In this document: one piece after another, positions 60,552-64,000 of the stretch
Numbering within the stretch: position 1 is the stretch's first letter
Layout of the letters: each line of letters starts with the position of its first letter
From: Populus alba
Lineage: Eukaryota > Streptophyta > Magnoliopsida > Malpighiales > Salicaceae
Length of the DNA: 64,000 bases
Reading direction: 5' to 3'
NCBI RefSeq assembly: GCF_005239225.2
Contig: NC_133284.1
Coordinates: 4,183,770 to 4,247,769, forward strand
Made by a program: the position numbers and the translations under genes
Notes under the pieces: generated by a model
What the model saw: only the letters and a program-made list of their open reading frames with translations
Databases searched by the model: none
Told to the model about the DNA's origin: nothing

Positions 60552-63500
60552 ATGTCATACCCTTACGAGAGCGTGACGTCGCGGCGACCATTCCCGGAAT
60601 AGGGATCATGTCAGGATCTTTGTTTCGTGAAAAAAGGAGTCGTCACCAAATATTATGATCACTAGGAACCCTAACTGATTTTTAGAGATTCTAAGGCAAG
60701 GTTTGGTTGCGTAAAGGGAAGGTTTTAGCACCCCTAGTGTTGTTACTCATTTTTGAGCCCCATGTGTTGGAGATGGTGTGTATCCCTCTTGAACCAAATG
60801 TAGGAGTTTAACCCTGTTTTAGCTTTTTTCTACTCTCCTTATCCTCCTTTTTTGCTGCCAAAATCGTCAGGATTCTTAGATTAATTAAGAGTCTTCATGA
60901 TGCTAAACTTGTTCCTTCTTTATCTGGTCTTTAAGTTTGGATAAATCCTTCAAAATTTGTACTAAAAAAGCTATTTCTGCTGCTGTCACAATTCTGCTTG
61001 TACTACCAATTTTGTTCCAAATTAGACTTTGATTCTGACTTGGTTTCGTGCAATATCTGACAATCCCAGCTATATTATTTAATTCACGACATGTTAAGGC
61101 TTGATTTGCACTTTTATTGGGTCATAGGGATCACTGTTCTTATGTCAGACTCTCAGTCATATTGGGATGTTCAACATTGTTAGTTTCTAAATCAGATCAG
61201 GAGACCCATTTTGACCAACCAGTTTGCGGCCAGATTTTGTTCTTCAAAATGATTTTATATGAATTTGAATCCTCATGAAAGTTGTAGTCCTGTATGTGTA
61301 GATGAATTTGGTTTTTTGAATTGCCTGATTTCGATTTTAAAAGCTCAAGATATTCTTGTTTGAATATCTAGTGTGAAAGCAGAGAATCTTGCTGCAAGAA
61401 GGATTTTGGCCCGAGTTTGCAGGGACACAATTGCAAGATGCTTAAAGTTTGAAGACCAATTACGGGCCAATTTGAAGGACTTTTTTGGGACCAAATACTG
61501 AATTGAAAAGATGCTAAAATAAGGGAGTTGATTGAAGATGAAATTAGAAGAAATTTTGCCGGATTTGAAGGAATTGAAGAACGAGGATTGGATTAGAAAA
61601 TAAAAATCCACCACACTGGATTACGTGTCTATTTCTTTGCTTACCTTTGCCTTGTGTTTTAACAATAAACATCACCGTCCTTTTTTTATACATTAATTCA
61701 CAATGTTTTTCCCTTCTTCAGCTAAGAAAACAAGACGACGTCGTTTTGAAACAACCCCAACCTAAATTAATTAGCATGGTACTATTCATTTGCATTTTTT
61801 GAATAGTACATCTCCTCGTTTGCAGCTCTTTCTCTCTTCTGCAGCTGTTCCTGCTAGCTTTTCTTTTATTCTCTCGTCCTTGCGTCCTTCGGCCAGCTTG
61901 GTCTATACGAAGTACCACCTATTTTCATGCCAAGTTTGTAGTTGTAAGGGAAATGATTTTAGCAAGGGAATGGTTTTGTATGTTCATGGTGCTAGCTATA
62001 AAAAAAGACAAAAAGAGAAGCATCACCACCATTTAAGGGCTTAGATTTTATCCCTAACATATATGGCTGGGATGAGAGGATATTAGAGTGGTCTCCAAGT
62101 TTGGTTGACCATATAAAAAACCTACATTGCGGTAGAAAAAAAAAGAGACAAAACAACCGGAGGAAATAACGAAAAACAGAGGAGAAAAGGAAAACAAGAG
62201 GAAAGGAAAAAAAGAGAACCGAGAGAGCAAGAAGAAGGTTTAGAGTAAAAAATAATAGAAAAAAAAATGAAAGAGAAAGGAGGTTAACTTCAATCTATCC
62301 TACCTTGCCAAAAAGGAATTCAACAAGCTCTAAAGATTTTTGAAAAAGTTCCTAACAACAAAAGAGAAAGGTTTTCTTTGGGTCATCAAAGGCAAAACAA
62401 GCAAGGACTACCCGTCATCTGTTTTGTTTTTTCTGTGCCAAACTTGTTTCTTTATTTGCTTTAGATATTCGTTCTTTATGTTGACAACAGGTTATATGCT
62501 TGCCCATTATCTCTTTCATATCTTTGAATTTAGATGTTTTTCTATGTTAGAGTTATGTGTTTCTTCCTCTTCCTTCTTCGTGAGGAACTGTGAGCCTTAA
62601 AGGCCCTCACCACCCCTTTTCTCCTTTATTTGGGTGTCTCTCTGCCTTTTAATGTTACGCAAGAGAAGTTTTGCTTCTAAACAAAGTTTTGGTTATATAA
62701 GAAAGTAAATAACGTGAGGCAAGTTCTGGAGGAGAAAGTAAAAAAAGGCATGAGGGAAGTTTCTTTTCAGTCGAGGTGGTTTTTTGGCAGACTTTTGGGT
62801 CACATTCTCCTTTATGTTTTCTTTAAAACAAGATAGCTGGCCATTTGTTTTTTTAGTCTTAGTCTTTAATATACATGGTATAAAGGCATGCCCCTCATGT
62901 TCTTTCCTTCCGCGAGCATGGTAATTTTCAAGATTAGGAACATCGTGGGGGCACGGACACTATCATAGGATTTTGAGTTCAAAATTTTAGTTTTAGAACT
63001 TATTCTTTTGCAGTTATAGAATTTTGGTTTAAAGTACGCAAGTTGAATCTTGCTTCAGTTGAGTTGGCTTTGAAAGTTTTTTTATAAGTTGTTTTAAGCA
63101 TCTTGTGAATCTTAGAATATAACTGTGATGTTTGCGTTTAATTGTGATGCTTATGTTTTGACCAAATATAAAAATGTTTTTGTGTGTTGCATATGACCAA
63201 TACTGTAAAAAAAATAAAATTATTTTGAACATTCCTTTTGAAAAAAAATATTTGAAATTTTAAAAAATATGTTTTAGTATGAATTTCTTAAACACAAAAA
63301 TTATTTTATAGCATTTTGGATTTTACAACATGTTTGTAAATTCTAAAGGGTTCTGGCCAATATTCCAAAAATATAAAAATCTTATTTTTGGGCAATTGAT
63401 CCTTATTCAATATTAATATTTGGATAAAGAAATCTCAAAGGGTTAATATCCAAAATATTCTTTGAAATAATTCGTTATTATTCACTATTAATATTTGGAT

Positions 63501-64000
63501 AAAGAAACTCTAAGTAATTAATATGGAAAAATACTCTTATATGAATAAGAGGTCATTACCCCCCTTAATAATATAAAGGCAAATGTCCAAAATGTTGTTA
63601 AGAGTAATACAACTTGTTTATTTTTAACATAAGAGAAGATTTATGCCCAAAATGTTATTTAGAACAATTTAATTGCACATCCTTGAAAGAAGCCTTTATT
63701 ACAATTGGGACATTTCAATTTTTGTTCCACGATTTACGAGTTGTGAAAGTATGAAATACTACGGCAAAAATGAGCTTTTAAAGCACCTTGAATTACCTTA
63801 GATTTCTAACTTAGTTTTTTTTTGTTTCTCTTCTTTACGATTTACGAGTCACAAATACTTGAAATGCTAAGAGAAAAATGAGCTTTTAAGTACATTGAAT
63901 CTTCTTGGATTTCTATCTTAGCTATCTCTTAATTCACAGGTTGTAAATTTAGTTTGAATCAACCATAGATTTCAAGAGATATACATTGGTTCTCTTTGAT
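60552..64000. mobile_element. Probable LTR-retroelement (Ogre/Ty3-like) LTR region, open at window end
   Basis: From 60552 TGTCATACCC starts a long AT-moderate stretch with phrases such as 'gagtcgtcaccaaatattatgatcactaggaaccct' and 'ggttttagcacccct', which I recall from LTRs of large plant gypsy-type elements. Diverged internal repeats occur at about 63400-63560 and 63727-63920. No polymerase or integrase coding was found, and the second end lies beyond the window, so identity is tentative. Confidence 0.4.
63727..63920. repeat. Diverged tandem repeat of about 110 bp
   Basis: Copies at about 63727-63815 and 63836-63920 share 'acgatttacgagt', 'gaaat(a)ct', 'aaaaatgagcttttaa' and 'ttggatttctatcttag', with roughly a fifth of positions changed. 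They belong to the presumed LTR region. Confidence 0.75.

Overview
The window is plant nuclear DNA, very probably from a woody eudicot of the Populus/Salicaceae type. It is AT-rich and intron-rich with GT-AG introns. Its proteins are land-plant families: HOOKLESS1, chloroplast NDH subunit PnsB1, group IIa WRKY, NRAMP1/6, cinnamoyl-CoA reductase and a defensin-like peptide. The genus is inferred from remembered similarity of the proteins and repeats; no search was run.

Layout. 0.7-3.0 kb (-): HLS1-like acetyltransferase, 3 exons. 6.9-9.6 kb (+): phospholipid N-methyltransferase PLMT, 2 exons, convergent with PnsB1 at 10.5-13.0 kb (-), 7 exons. 15.9-19.3 kb (+): decayed DNA-3-methyladenine glycosylase I (Tag) pseudogene. 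21.9-23.7 kb (-): WRKY40-type factor, 4 exons. 24-36 kb: gene-poor DNA with many repeats. 36.3-36.9 kb (+): broken P-loop kinase-like pseudogene. 37.5-41.7 kb (-): mitochondrial adrenodoxin-like ferredoxin, 7 coding exons, one intron apparently GC-AG, with a LINE remnant and a fold-back-rich block in two of its introns. 42.7-43.1 kb (-): defensin-like peptide. 44-48.6 kb: repeats. 49.0-55.6 kb (+): NRAMP metal transporter, 13 coding exons. 56.2-58.3 kb (-): cinnamoyl-CoA reductase, 5 exons. 60.5-64 kb: likely LTR-retroelement DNA running off the window. Exon ends were placed by hand from splice consensus, reading phase and family similarity, and every reconstructed coding sequence closes in frame.

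The genes are unrelated housekeeping, stress and metabolic loci; nothing suggests an operon or a co-operating cluster. The most distinctive structures are tiny LTR elements (TRIMs). Two are nearly complete, with paired LTRs, a tRNA-Met-type primer site, a purine tract and 5-bp flanking duplications differing by one transition. A third, degraded copy of the second family lies inside the Tag pseudogene. Others are the GC-AG intron needed to keep a ferredoxin iron-sulfur site, several tandem duplications, and three diverged copies of a segment upstream of the CCR gene. I found no convincing previously undescribed biological system.
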